Shown in pieces: positions 17,023 through 26,027 of a stretch of 39,310 nt of DNA (within the stretch, counting starts at the first letter, position 1; the number at the start of each line of letters is the position of its first letter). The position numbers and the translations under genes are program-made. The stretch is taken from assembly GCF_013817365.1 (NCBI RefSeq), contig NZ_JACDCU010000004.1, forward strand, positions 1 to 39,310. The letters are read 5' to 3'. The DNA is from Methylibium sp. Lineage in GTDB: Bacteria; Pseudomonadota; Gammaproteobacteria; Burkholderiales; Burkholderiaceae_C. The notes under the pieces are model-generated. The model saw only the letters and a list, made by a program, of their open reading frames with translations, searched no databases and had not been told where the DNA came from.

Positions 17023-20000
17023 TCAGCGGGACGGGCAAGCGTTGTCGGTGCATTCTTCATGCGGGGCTGTCATCGTGCCGATCGCTGACATCTTTTTGGG
17101 GGCGTAGACAACGTGATCAGCCATGATGAGATCAAGCTCCCGCTGGATCGTTTGCGCATAGCCAGACTGCCGCAAGACACGTTGCGAGGCTGACCGGGAC
17201 AGACCGACGAAGCGGTCCGGGTCGTGGTGCAGCATTTCTATAGCTTGCGCGAGTTGGACGTAATCTTCGTCCGGCGCAAGGAACCCGCAGCGCTCGTCCA
17301 CGAACTCCGGAATAGCCGCAACGGCGCTGGTGATAGGCACGAGCCCGGAGGACATGGCTTCATCGCGTGAAACGCCTTGTGCATCCATGCGTGTTGGACA
17401 CAGGAAAACACCGTGGCTGCCGTGCATCTTCGCGATCTCGAGCTGCGTAAGAAAGCGCTTCGACAGCGTGACGTTCGGAAGCCGAGCTAGCGGCCGGGTA
17501 ATTTCGTCGAACATCTCGCCGTCACCGACAATCGTGAATTGCATCTTGCCGAACCAGGCCTTCGACGAAAGCGACTGAATGGCGGCCACGGTGAGGTCGT
17601 TGGCGTACTTGCGACTGGCGAAAGGTCGAATCGACAGCACGCGGAGCCGGTCTTCGGGTGATTTCTGGACGTAAGGGAACAGCTTAGGGTCGATGTAGTT
17701 GTGAATGATCTCGTGCGGGATGTTGGCGAGATTCAGTCCTAGGTCGCTCGCTACTTCCTGCGCAAAGTGCTGCGATACGAAGACCAGCCGCAGGTTGGGA
17801 TGTGGCGCAGCGAGCACCTCGCGCCAGAAGCTGCGCCGTTGGTCGCTCAGGCGCTTCTGCCGCTCGACTTCCGCAGCATCCATCCGCTCGAACTCGAACT
17901 GCCGGCGCTGCCACACCTGAATTTCGGCGCCATGCACCCATACCGTGACATTCATGCTGTCCAGATGGCGCCGCACTACTTCCCAAATAGCGCGATCCAT
18001 CAGGTGAATCAACACTTGGCGATAGGCGCCGCTGCTGAGCGCAAGGTCCAGAAGATCCCGGTCGCCCGTCGTCACATCCACGTTCTCGAACTCACGATAG
18101 CTGTGGGGCTCGTCGCTCGCGAGCTTGAACACATCTGTCGCCACGTGCCGCTCTGCATAGGCGCGCAGGCGGCTGTGTACGAACCCGTATTTGTAGAGAT
18201 CGTGATAATCGGGATACTGCTTCAAGACGACGAGGAGCCGGGCAGTGGGCACCACCACGGTGGGGCGCTCCCCAACGTCGGCGAGCAGGAGACTGCGAAT
18301 ACGCAGCTCGCCGCGACCCTGCAAGCGCAGCCCGAACCGCACCGACTGGCATATCGCCGGCAGAGGCAGGGAGTAGGCTTCGCCCGCCTTGTTGATCGCG
18401 TGACTGATCTTCTGTTGGTTCTCGTCGAGGAACTCGAACACTGTGCGGACATCCAGCGATGGGTCGTGCTCGCAGAGCAGCTGAAAACGGCTGTTCGTCT
18501 CCAGGTTGAGATCGGCGCGGCTGAACAAACGCTCGAGATAGAAGTACCGGTGCTTGCCAGCGGGCATCGCAATCGACAGGTGCAGGCAGTCGTCACTGAC
18601 CCAGGCGTCGGCCTTGGTCGGCAACAGCTCCGCCAGTTCAGCGGCGGCAAGGCTAGGTAACGTTTCTGCGCCGACAGCGGCATCGCCATGCACAGCTGCC
18701 CGGATTCGCTCAGCGTGGTGCAACAAGTCCCGGGCAATATCGACGCCGGTGTGCAGGTCGGGCAAATCGTCGACGAGCGCCCGCACAGCCCCGTTAGCGT
18801 TGGACGTGGCGCCTTGGGCATAGTTGAATTCGTCGATGCTGACGAGCCCGTTGCCGCCAACCGAGGTGCACTCGAGGCTTGCGGCATCTTGTAGTGCCAG
18901 CGCCTCGAATCGTTCGCGTCGCAGGACCGATGTACGGGCAAGTAATTGCTCGGCCGCGCGGTACGCGTTACCGTCGTCGATCAGTTGCACGTCATCGGCT
19001 GTGCCGACGTAGCGGGTCGCCTTGCCGATGCCGACCGCTTCGCAGTAGCGCGTGGCTTGGTGCAGGTCGAGGAGGTAGTTCGGGCCGTGATAGTCGGCCG
19101 CGCTGATAGGGGCTACCCACGCCGAGCTGCTGTAGCCGGGATCGGCGGCGAGCCGGTCCGCGGATGCCACGTGCGAGATGGCTTCGCCGATGAGTTCAAC
19201 TGGTAACTCCGGTCCGACGAGGCAAAGGTGCTTGGCGTCGAAGGTTTGCCGGTTGAACGCGTCCACCAGCGCGTGCGCCTGCGCTTGATCAGCAGGAAAG
19301 GCTACGGCGCAGATGCGGTCGCTCGGCAATTGCACATCGGCGCCGCCAAGCTTGCCGACGATGTAGGCGAGGCGGTGGCGATAGGTGTGCTCGGCCATGA
19401 CTTTCCGCAGGCCGGCCAAGCGAAACTTGCGCAAGTGCTCATCGTCGTCGGACAGGGGCTGCAAGCGTCGCCGGATTTCCACCGGGGAGTCCGAGGAGAT
19501 TACAAGATCGCCAAAGAGGAGCCGCAAGCCCCTCGAAAAGTTGCTCACAACAACGGTGTTGCTAGCCAGCAGCTCGAACACCCGTCGTGCAAACATCGTC
19601 TGCGACTGCTTGATGGTGTTCATGTTGATGCCATACCGATAGCCTTTGTAGGCTTTGTCGATCTGGTCGAAAGGTAGGCTGCCGACGATGTAAGGCCGGT
19701 ACTCCGGCGGGAACTCATAGTGCGCGTGCGCCCTGCCGAAGTTGCGGTCGAAAATCTCGACCGGTTTCAACTCCTTCACCACGTCAAGCAGGCTGCGGAA
19801 ATCGCGCTGGCGTTCGGGGTACTTCAGGTAATACGAGCCAGCGAAGCAGAATGCATCTTCGCGTGGGAAGCGCTCGATCGGGTTGTGCGCCGCGGGCTGA
19901 GCCGCGAACGGCAGCAGGTACACCCGCTCGTGCCCGAGTTGGCGCTTGTAGCGGGCGATGCAGTCGATGTCGGTGGTGAACACATAGTCCACCGCGCGGG

Positions 20001-21732
20001 CCACGTGCTGAAAGCCACCGAAATGCACCGGGTCTTCCTTGTTCCAGAACACCGTGGGCACATCATGCTCGCGAGCCCATGCGATCAGATCCATCAGCGC
20101 CTGCGAGGGGTTACTGACCTTGAGCGTCCATTCATCATCGACCCCTTTCCACGCGGACTCGATGAAGACGATCTGCGGCTTGAACTCCGCCACTTGCGCC
20201 GGCCAGTTTCCCGACCGCAACGGCAACAGATCGCACTCGGGTTGAAACGAGTGAAAGGTGAACTCGTCCATGATTCCTGCCACCCGCAGCTTGCGAAGCT
20301 CGCCGTCGAAGGCGCGCAGCACCGCCGCGTGCTGGCGTTGAGCAAGGACCGTGGAAGGGTCTGCCGAAGGAGTGGCCCGAGCCATCGCGCCTTGTGCGAC
20401 AGACGGACGTCTGTGGCTGCCGGCGCCGGGCGCTTCGCCGGAGACGTTGCGGGCGGTGGCCCCAGCTCGTCGGGCGCGGACATCGCGATACATCCGGACC
20501 AATTGCAGAGGCAAGCGCAAGAAGCCTTTGGGCGACTTGCCGGCGGCCAGCAGCGCGGCACCGAGCCGGTAGGTCGCACTGGCCTTGGTGCGTTCCAGGC
20601 GATCGGCGTAAGCCGCTTCGCGGCGCTCGACAGCGGTCAGACGAATGTCTCGAACCTCGATCGTGCGGCTGAGCTTTTGAAGCGAGAGCCGTGTCGCATC
20701 GAGTTCCCCGAGTGCGTGCGTCAGGGATTCGGACTGGCGGGTGAGGTCCGCTGTTGCCGCAGCGTGTCGGGTCTGTGCGATCGCAAGTTCGGCCTGATAT
20801 GTCGCCAGTCTGCTCGTGTATGCCCCGATTTCCGAGGCGAGGGTGGCCTTCTGAGATGCAAGCGTGGCGTACTTGGTTTGCTCCTTGGACAAGGCGGCCC
20901 TCGCCTCACGTTCACGCTCGAGCGCTTGATTCATGCGCTGCCTGATCTCTCTAAGCAATTGATTCGAGCGGTAGTCGCCTTGGGCGGTCTTGATCTGCAT
21001 GTGCTGCAGTCGTTGCTCGACCGTGACCTGTTCCAACGGCATGAACAAGTGCGTTGGCGTAGCGTTGAACGTTTCCCAGTAAACATAGTTGCGTCGCTCC
21101 AGCCATTTCGAGACCGCTCGGTAGTGCTTCTCCGCTGTGCATTCCACATACAGCAGCGGACGATCTCGCCCGATCAGCGCCTGCGCGCCTTCCAGAACGT
21201 CGACTTCCATGCCTTCCACGTCGATCTTTATCACCTTGACGTCGCGGTCGAAGCGGTAGGTGTCAAGGGGCACCACAGAGATAGTCCCCTCGCCCAGGTC
21301 GAGGTGCTGCCCTCCGAGGTTGGCCGGCGTGTCGACGCCGAAGCGGGCAACCGACGACGCGCGGCCCAGCCCCACTTCGTGCACCGTGATCTGCTGCTCG
21401 AACCCGTTGAGCCGCACGCTCTCTCGCAGGGCGGCGCACAGATCACCATTGGGCTCGAACGCGGCTACGTTGCACTGAGCAATGGCTGCTAAGAAAAGCG
21501 TGTGGTTGCCGACGTTCGCACCGACATCAAGCACGAGATCGCCCGCCGACACTCGCTCGCGGATGTCTTCAAGCATCTCGGATTCGTAGGGAACCTTCTC
21601 CGTCGCGACCTTCTTCTGGATGTAGTCGGTAGCGACGTTCGGCACGTAAATGCGGTAGCTTCGCGCATTGACTACCAGCTCGACGACGGTCGATTCTGCA
21701 GAAGCGCCAGGGTCTTGAAGTTCTGAGCTCAT
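17023..21732 (-). CDS. Giant FkbM methyltransferase / coiled-coil / CgeB / GT4 fusion
   Basis: 1569 residues, the largest gene in the window. Modules in order: (1) residues about 45-235, an FkbM-type methyltransferase with LVLDVGANVGNH (66-77), FEPN and IKIDVEGMEVDVL. (2) About 255-385, a heptad-rich coiled coil ending in a YRLGAALLAAGKSPKGFLRL-like helix. (3) About 475-800, a CgeB-like GT with VFIESAWKG (522-530), VFWNKEDPVHF (561-571) and NMNTIKQSQTMFARR (703-717). (4) About 805-1180, no recognised enzyme domain, containing ADYHGPNYLLDL and a beta-rich stretch. (5) About 1190-1540, a GT4 domain with VWVHGAEIQVW, SIRPFASRKYANDLT, FTIVGDGEMFDEI and the D1450-x7-E1458 site in DAQGVSRDEAMSSG. 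No signal peptide or membrane helix. Probably adds at least two sugars and methylates one. The order of methyltransferase, coiled coil and transferase invites comparison with the WbdD/WbdA chain-length system (inference only). Confidence 0.88.
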   Translation of the reverse strand: MSSELQDPGASAESTVVELVVNARSYRIYVPNVATDYIQKKVATEKVPYESEMLEDIRERVSAGDLVLDVGANVGNHTLFLAAIAQCNVAAFEPNGDLCAALRESVRLNGFEQQITVHEVGLGRASSVARFGVDTPANLGGQHLDLGEGTISVVPLDTYRFDRDVKVIKIDVEGMEVDVLEGAQALIGRDRPLLYVECTAEKHYRAVSKWLERRNYVYWETFNATPTHLFMPLEQVTVEQRLQHMQIKTAQGDYRSNQLLREIRQRMNQALEREREARAALSKEQTKYATLASQKATLASEIGAYTSRLATYQAELAIAQTRHAAATADLTRQSESLTHALGELDATRLSLQKLSRTIEVRDIRLTAVERREAAYADRLERTKASATYRLGAALLAAGKSPKGFLRLPLQLVRMYRDVRARRAGATARNVSGEAPGAGSHRRPSVAQGAMARATPSADPSTVLAQRQHAAVLRAFDGELRKLRVAGIMDEFTFHSFQPECDLLPLRSGNWPAQVAEFKPQIVFIESAWKGVDDEWTLKVSNPSQALMDLIAWAREHDVPTVFWNKEDPVHFGGFQHVARAVDYVFTTDIDCIARYKRQLGHERVYLLPFAAQPAAHNPIERFPREDAFCFAGSYYLKYPERQRDFRSLLDVVKELKPVEIFDRNFGRAHAHYEFPPEYRPYIVGSLPFDQIDKAYKGYRYGINMNTIKQSQTMFARRVFELLASNTVVVSNFSRGLRLLFGDLVISSDSPVEIRRRLQPLSDDDEHLRKFRLAGLRKVMAEHTYRHRLAYIVGKLGGADVQLPSDRICAVAFPADQAQAHALVDAFNRQTFDAKHLCLVGPELPVELIGEAISHVASADRLAADPGYSSSAWVAPISAADYHGPNYLLDLHQATRYCEAVGIGKATRYVGTADDVQLIDDGNAYRAAEQLLARTSVLRRERFEALALQDAASLECTSVGGNGLVSIDEFNYAQGATSNANGAVRALVDDLPDLHTGVDIARDLLHHAERIRAAVHGDAAVGAETLPSLAAAELAELLPTKADAWVSDDCLHLSIAMPAGKHRYFYLERLFSRADLNLETNSRFQLLCEHDPSLDVRTVFEFLDENQQKISHAINKAGEAYSLPLPAICQSVRFGLRLQGRGELRIRSLLLADVGERPTVVVPTARLLVVLKQYPDYHDLYKYGFVHSRLRAYAERHVATDVFKLASDEPHSYREFENVDVTTGDRDLLDLALSSGAYRQVLIHLMDRAIWEVVRRHLDSMNVTVWVHGAEIQVWQRRQFEFERMDAAEVERQKRLSDQRRSFWREVLAAPHPNLRLVFVSQHFAQEVASDLGLNLANIPHEIIHNYIDPKLFPYVQKSPEDRLRVLSIRPFASRKYANDLTVAAIQSLSSKAWFGKMQFTIVGDGEMFDEITRPLARLPNVTLSKRFLTQLEIAKMHGSHGVFLCPTRMDAQGVSRDEAMSSGLVPITSAVAAIPEFVDERCGFLAPDEDYVQLAQAIEMLHHDPDRFVGLSRSASQRVLRQSGYAQTIQRELDLIMADHVVYAPKKMSAIGTMTAPHEECTDNACPSR

Positions 21733-21779
21733 GGTTTCGGAAATCGGTGTGGCGGCGCGTCAAAGAGCGAACGAACCGT

Positions 21780-23054
21780 TCACGACAAGACGCCTACTGC
21801 GTCGATCGCGATCTGGTGCGGGAGCAACTTCGCTGCAAGATCCTGGAATTCGCGGTGTGCAACCAGCACCACAACGATATCGCTGCGCTCAAGGGCCCCA
21901 GCTACGTCGACGAGGGCGCCGTCCGTCAGCGTGCGTGGCAGTGCGGAGACGTTCGGCTCCACGAAGTACATCTGTGCGCGAGTGGATTTGAGCAATTGCT
22001 CCGCCACATGCAGGGCCGGACTTTCGCGCAAATCATCGATGTTCGGCTTGAATGCCAAGCCCAAAACGGCGATGGTCAGTTGTTCTTCCTTGCGCTGCGC
22101 CGGGGTGGCGCACAGCCGGCTGACAGCTGCAGCCGCCCTGTCGAGCACCCACTGCGGCTTGGCGTCGTTCACCTCCCGTGCGGTGCGGATCAGGCGCGCC
22201 TCGGCCGGCGTCTTGTTGACAATGAACCATGGGTCGACCGCGATGCAGTGGCCGCCGACACCGGTGCCCGGCTGCAGTATCTTGACGCGGGGGTGGCGGT
22301 TGGTCAGTCGGATAAGTTCCCAGACGCTGATGTCGAGCTTGTCGCAAATGATCGAAAGCTCATTCGCGAATGCGATGTTCACGTCGCGGAACGAGTTCTC
22401 GCTGAGCTTGCACATCTCGGCTGTGCGCGCGTTGGTGATCAGCAGTTCGCCTTGGACGAAGGTCCGATACAGCGCCACCGCCCGCTCGGAGCAGGTCGCG
22501 GTCAGGCCGCCGATGATGCGATCGTTCTCGACCAGCTCGCGCACCACATGGCCCGGCAGCACTCGCTCGGGACAGTAGGCGACATTGACGTTCACTTCGC
22601 TGGCACCGGCAACCGGAAAGCGCAGGTCCGGGCGAGCCTCGGCCAGCCATTGCACGAGTTCCTCGGTGGTACCTACGGGCGAGGTCGATTCCAGCACCAC
22701 GAGGTTGCCGGGGCGCAGCACGGGCGCTATCGATTCGGCGGCGGCCTTCACGTAGCTCACGTCGGGTTCATGGTCGCCCTTGAATGGCGTGGGCACCGCA
22801 ATCAGAAAAGCATCTGCGGGTTCGGGTTTGGTTGTGGCGCGCAGGAAACCTTGCGTCACGGCGCTGTGCACGATCATGTCCAGCTCCGGCTCCACAATGT
22901 GGATGCGCCCCTCGTTGATCGTGTCGACCGCGCGCTGGTTGACGTCCACGCCAATCACTCGAATGCGGCGCGCGGCGAACATGGCGGCAGTCGGCAGGCC
23001 GATGTAGCCCAGGCCGATCATCGAGACGGTTTTGAAGGTTTCAGTAGCGTTCAT
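21780..23054 (-). CDS. wecC: UDP-N-acetyl-D-mannosaminuronate dehydrogenase
   Basis: 424 residues, complete. Oxidises UDP-ManNAc to UDP-ManNAcA with two NAD+. N-terminal VSMIGLGYIGLPTAAMFA, VPTPFKGDHEPDVSYV, VLESTSPVGTTEEL, and the WecC-specific VNVAYCPERVLPG. The active site GTGVGGHCIAVDPWF has catalytic Cys270, and LAFKPNIDDLRESPA lies in the C-terminal domain. The GHCIAVDP sequence distinguishes it from the UDP-glucose dehydrogenase at the window start, which has GSCFPKD. It follows wecB by 18 bp, and the pair supplies ManNAcA for the capsule repeat. 47 bp separate it from the giant gene downstream. Confidence 0.95.
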   Translation of the reverse strand: MNATETFKTVSMIGLGYIGLPTAAMFAARRIRVIGVDVNQRAVDTINEGRIHIVEPELDMIVHSAVTQGFLRATTKPEPADAFLIAVPTPFKGDHEPDVSYVKAAAESIAPVLRPGNLVVLESTSPVGTTEELVQWLAEARPDLRFPVAGASEVNVNVAYCPERVLPGHVVRELVENDRIIGGLTATCSERAVALYRTFVQGELLITNARTAEMCKLSENSFRDVNIAFANELSIICDKLDISVWELIRLTNRHPRVKILQPGTGVGGHCIAVDPWFIVNKTPAEARLIRTAREVNDAKPQWVLDRAAAAVSRLCATPAQRKEEQLTIAVLGLAFKPNIDDLRESPALHVAEQLLKSTRAQMYFVEPNVSALPRTLTDGALVDVAGALERSDIVVVLVAHREFQDLAAKLLPHQIAIDAVGVLS

Positions 23055-23072
23055 GTTGTTGCCGTCTAAAGC

Positions 23073-24197
23073 TCAGGACAGGTGCGACAGCAAGGCCGCG
23101 GCGATCCGCTCGCAGGCTTGGCCGTCCCCATACGGGTTGTGCGAAAAGCTCATGCGCTCGTATTCACTGCGGTCGTCGAGCAGCTTGGCCACACCGTCCA
23201 CGATGGCTGCCACGTCGGTGCCGACCAGTTTCACGGTACCGGCCGCGACGGCTTCCGGCCGCTCGGTGGTGTCGCGCATCACCAGCACCGGCTTGCCGAG
23301 CGAGGGCGCTTCTTCCTGGATGCCGCCCGAGTCGGTGAGGATGACCGTTGAACGCGTCATCAGGTAAACAAAGGGCAGGTAGTCCAGCGGCTCCGTCAGG
23401 TGCACGTTGGCGATGTCGGCCAGCAGGCGCTGCACAGGCTCGCGCACGTTCGGGTTGAGGTGCACCGGATACAGCAAGTCCGTGTCGGGGTAGCGCCGCG
23501 CCAAGTGGGCGATGGCCTCGCAGATGCGCTCGAAGCCGTCGCCGAAGTTCTCGCGCCGGTGGCCGGTAGTCAGCACCAGGCGGGCGCCTTCGCGCAGGAA
23601 GGGGAAGCGGGCCGCCAGCGTGGCGCTCAACTCGGGCGTGGTCGCCAGTTTGTCGCGCACGACCAGCAGTGCGTCGATGACGGTGTTGCCGGTGACGATG
23701 ATCTGCGCTTCGGCCACGCCTTCGCGGCGAAGGTTGTCCCGCGAGGTGTCGGTGGGTGCGAAATGCAGGCGTGCCAGCGCGCCGGTGAGTTTGCGGTTGG
23801 CTTCCTCGGGCCAGGGCGAGTACAGGTTGCCGGTGCGCAGCCCGGCCTCCACATGGCCGACCGCGATGCGCTGGTAGTAGGCCGCCAGCGTGGTGGCGAA
23901 GGTGGTGGTGGTGTCGCCGTGCACCAGCACGATGTCGGGCCGCTCGGCTTCCAGCACGCCGCGCATCGACTGCAGGATGTCGCCGGTGATCGAGTACAGG
24001 TCCTGTCCCGGCCTCATGACGTTGAGATCGTGGTCGGGTTTGATTTCGAACAGATCGAGCACCTGATCGAGCATCTGCCGGTGCTGGGCCGTCACGCAAA
24101 CGCGGCTGGTGATGCCGCGTTCGGACTCCAGCCGCTTGACCAGCGGCGCCATCTTGATCGCTTCGGGACGGGTCCCGAAGACCGTGAGAACTTTCAT
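23073..24197 (-). CDS. wecB: UDP-N-acetylglucosamine 2-epimerase (non-hydrolysing)
   Basis: 374 residues from ATG 24197; a longer open frame upstream encodes no conserved sequence. Interconverts UDP-GlcNAc and UDP-ManNAc. The start [20 protein letters not shown] is the family signature, followed by [53 protein letters not shown] and TGHRRENFG. The UDP-binding [29 protein letters not shown] is also present. It provides the substrate of WecC. No good ribosome site is visible; an unusual pair of palindromes lies just upstream between kpsD and this gene. Confidence 0.96.
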   Translation of the reverse strand: MKVLTVFGTRPEAIKMAPLVKRLESERGITSRVCVTAQHRQMLDQVLDLFEIKPDHDLNVMRPGQDLYSITGDILQSMRGVLEAERPDIVLVHGDTTTTFATTLAAYYQRIAVGHVEAGLRTGNLYSPWPEEANRKLTGALARLHFAPTDTSRDNLRREGVAEAQIIVTGNTVIDALLVVRDKLATTPELSATLAARFPFLREGARLVLTTGHRRENFGDGFERICEAIAHLARRYPDTDLLYPVHLNPNVREPVQRLLADIANVHLTEPLDYLPFVYLMTRSTVILTDSGGIQEEAPSLGKPVLVMRDTTERPEAVAAGTVKLVGTDVAAIVDGVAKLLDDRSEYERMSFSHNPYGDGQACERIAAALLSHLS

Positions 24198-24214
24198 GAG
24201 TCTTGGTGTTTGCT

Positions 24215-24260
24215 TTGCGCGCGCAAGGCCCTGAAGCCGGCGACTGCAGGCTTCAGGGCC
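24215..24260 (-). terminator. Tandem palindromes between kpsD and wecB
   Basis: A perfect 12-bp stem is formed by 24227-24238 (GGCCCTGAAGCC) and 24249-24260 (GGCTTCAGGGCC) around a 10-nt loop. Immediately beside it is the perfectly self-complementary 12-mer TTGCGCGCGCAA (24215-24226). Both lie in the 77-bp gap, after the kpsD stop and before the wecB ATG in the transcribed direction. No U-run follows, so a partial terminator, RNA-processing site or mRNA stabiliser separating export genes from sugar genes is more likely than a full intrinsic terminator. Confidence 0.55.
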
Positions 24261-24274
24261 GAGAGACTTGCCGA

Positions 24275-25999
24275 TCAGAAGTCGAGGATGACCTTCGCCG
24301 CGACAGCCAGTTGATAAATGATTTGCGTGATGCCGCGCGTGATCTCGACGCTCTTGGCCTCGATCTTGGGCAGCACCATCACCTCGTCGCCCGGCATCAG
24401 GGGGCCGCGGCCCGGATCGCTCACGCTGCCGTCCTGGCGCAGCACGACCACGCGGGCGTCGTCTTCGTCCTGGTTGTAGCCACCGGCACGCTGGATGTAG
24501 TCGGAGACCCTTGCATTCGGGTCCCATACCAAGGCGTTGGGCAGCAGGACTTCGCCGCTGACGAGCACGAGGTTGCTGCGCTCGGGCACGCGGAGCACGT
24601 CGCCGTCTTCCAGCAAGGTGTTCACGGCTTGCTCGCGATCCGCAAGCAGCACTTGACCGCGAGGCTCGGTTTGCCGGGCGCGCTCGATGAACTGCATGAT
24701 GAGATCGGCCTCGCGCGTGCGCAGCGCGGCCTCTTCGCTGGTGGCCGAGCGTGACGTCAAGGCATAGGTTTGAAGGCTGCGCAGCGAGGCTTCGAGCATT
24801 TCCTTTTGCCGCTCGGCCACGGAGATGCGGTAGAGCTGCAGCGCGTCGACGTTGGCTTGCGGGGCGGGCTTCAGCAGCGCCAGGGCATCCTGAAGCTTGG
24901 CGCCGTAGGGGAGGATCAGCGTTCGCTCGCCCAGGTGCGCGCCTTCCACACGCACGAGGATCGTGCCGGGGTACTTGTCCGAGGTGAACAGCACCTCGTC
25001 GCCGTCTTGAATGGTGACGTTGGCTACCGCGCCGAGCGGGTGGTACTCGCTGCGTGTGTCGACGCCCACCTTGCGCACGATGCTCAAGTGGGTGGCGCTG
25101 GGCCGGGGCCGCGCCACGGCCACCAGATCGGCCGCGCTGATGACGGGTTTGCTGAATTCGAACAAGTAAGGGTTGAGCACATCGCCGCGGACCAGCACCG
25201 TGTGCTTGCGCGGATAGGCCACGACCGTGTCGCCGTCCTGCAGTTGCAAGGGTGCGATCTGGCCATCGAGAAGAAAGCGATAGAGGTTGAACTTGGCGCG
25301 CAGCTTGCCGGCACGCAGCACGTCCACCTCGAGGTAGCTGCCACGGTCGGGGTCGATGCCGCCCGCACGGTCCAGGTAGGCCAGCACCGAGTCGGACGAC
25401 AAGCCGCCGTACAGGCCGGGCGCGCGCACGAAGCCAGTCACATAGATCTTTACCGGCTGAGCGGCTTCGAGCGTGGCATAAACGCCCGTGTTGGCGCGGA
25501 AAGTGCGCTTCGCCTGCGCCTCCACCTGTCGAGTCAGGTCGGCATTGCGCACGCCCAGCACGCTGACGGGCCCCACATTCGGAATGAACACGTTGCCTTG
25601 CGCATCGACCGGCTGTGTTTCGTCGAAGTTGAACGCGCCCCAGATGCGGATGTGAATCCGGTCGCCCACCGCAATCTGGTAGTCGGGATTGAACCCGCTG
25701 AAGGCCTCGGAGCCAAATCGGCCGGTGAAGATCTGCGAGCCGAAGACTACCGGCTGCGTAGACGTGAAAGGGTCGGGCGGCAAGGGATTGGTCTCGCGCG
25801 GTTGCGGATCACTTGCTTTCGCAGCCGGTACCTGTGCGGGAACGGGCGGCCGGGCGGGTGGCACGTCGGTCAGGCCGCGCGGGCTGAGATTGAGCGGGTC
25901 CACGAACACCTGCGCGTGACCGCCTGCGCTCAGCATCAAGAGCAGCGCACAGGCGCAGGTACGCAGGGCAGCGTGCGGTGCCAGAAAAAATGAAGTCAT
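24275..25999 (-). CDS. kpsD: KpsD/Wza-like polysaccharide export protein with SLBB domains
   Basis: 574 residues from ATG 25999; a GTG at 26026 adds nine residues and directly follows the kpsE stop. The chosen start gives a compact signal peptide ([19 protein letters not shown], cleavage after GGHA) with no lipobox Cys, as in KpsD rather than lipoprotein Wza. It then has a Pro-rich stretch and the polysaccharide export domain ([36 protein letters not shown]). Repeated SLBB-type domains follow ([15 protein letters not shown]-like segment, [38 protein letters not shown]). The C-terminus has [23 protein letters not shown]. It forms the periplasmic/outer-membrane channel for capsule export together with KpsE and KpsMT, encoded immediately upstream. 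Confidence 0.9.
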   Translation of the reverse strand: MTSFFLAPHAALRTCACALLLMLSAGGHAQVFVDPLNLSPRGLTDVPPARPPVPAQVPAAKASDPQPRETNPLPPDPFTSTQPVVFGSQIFTGRFGSEAFSGFNPDYQIAVGDRIHIRIWGAFNFDETQPVDAQGNVFIPNVGPVSVLGVRNADLTRQVEAQAKRTFRANTGVYATLEAAQPVKIYVTGFVRAPGLYGGLSSDSVLAYLDRAGGIDPDRGSYLEVDVLRAGKLRAKFNLYRFLLDGQIAPLQLQDGDTVVAYPRKHTVLVRGDVLNPYLFEFSKPVISAADLVAVARPRPSATHLSIVRKVGVDTRSEYHPLGAVANVTIQDGDEVLFTSDKYPGTILVRVEGAHLGERTLILPYGAKLQDALALLKPAPQANVDALQLYRISVAERQKEMLEASLRSLQTYALTSRSATSEEAALRTREADLIMQFIERARQTEPRGQVLLADREQAVNTLLEDGDVLRVPERSNLVLVSGEVLLPNALVWDPNARVSDYIQRAGGYNQDEDDARVVVLRQDGSVSDPGRGPLMPGDEVMVLPKIEAKSVEITRGITQIIYQLAVAAKVILDF

Positions 26000-26027
26000 G
26001 TCAGTCGAAGGTGCGGCGAGAGTCACG

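Noticed and set aside
19720-21492. 590-codon + strand frame opposite the giant gene
   Set aside because: Low-complexity His/Arg/Val composition; the - strand frame carries the FkbM, coiled-coil and CgeB motifs.
21747-23069. 440-codon + strand frame opposite wecC
   Set aside because: No family resemblance; WecC is complete on the other strand.
24198-24527. Upstream extension of the wecB frame
   Set aside because: Overlaps the kpsD gene and lacks conserved sequence; [13 protein letters not shown] marks the true start.
24770-25993. 407-codon + strand frame opposite kpsD
   Set aside because: Antisense shadow; no signal or domain.
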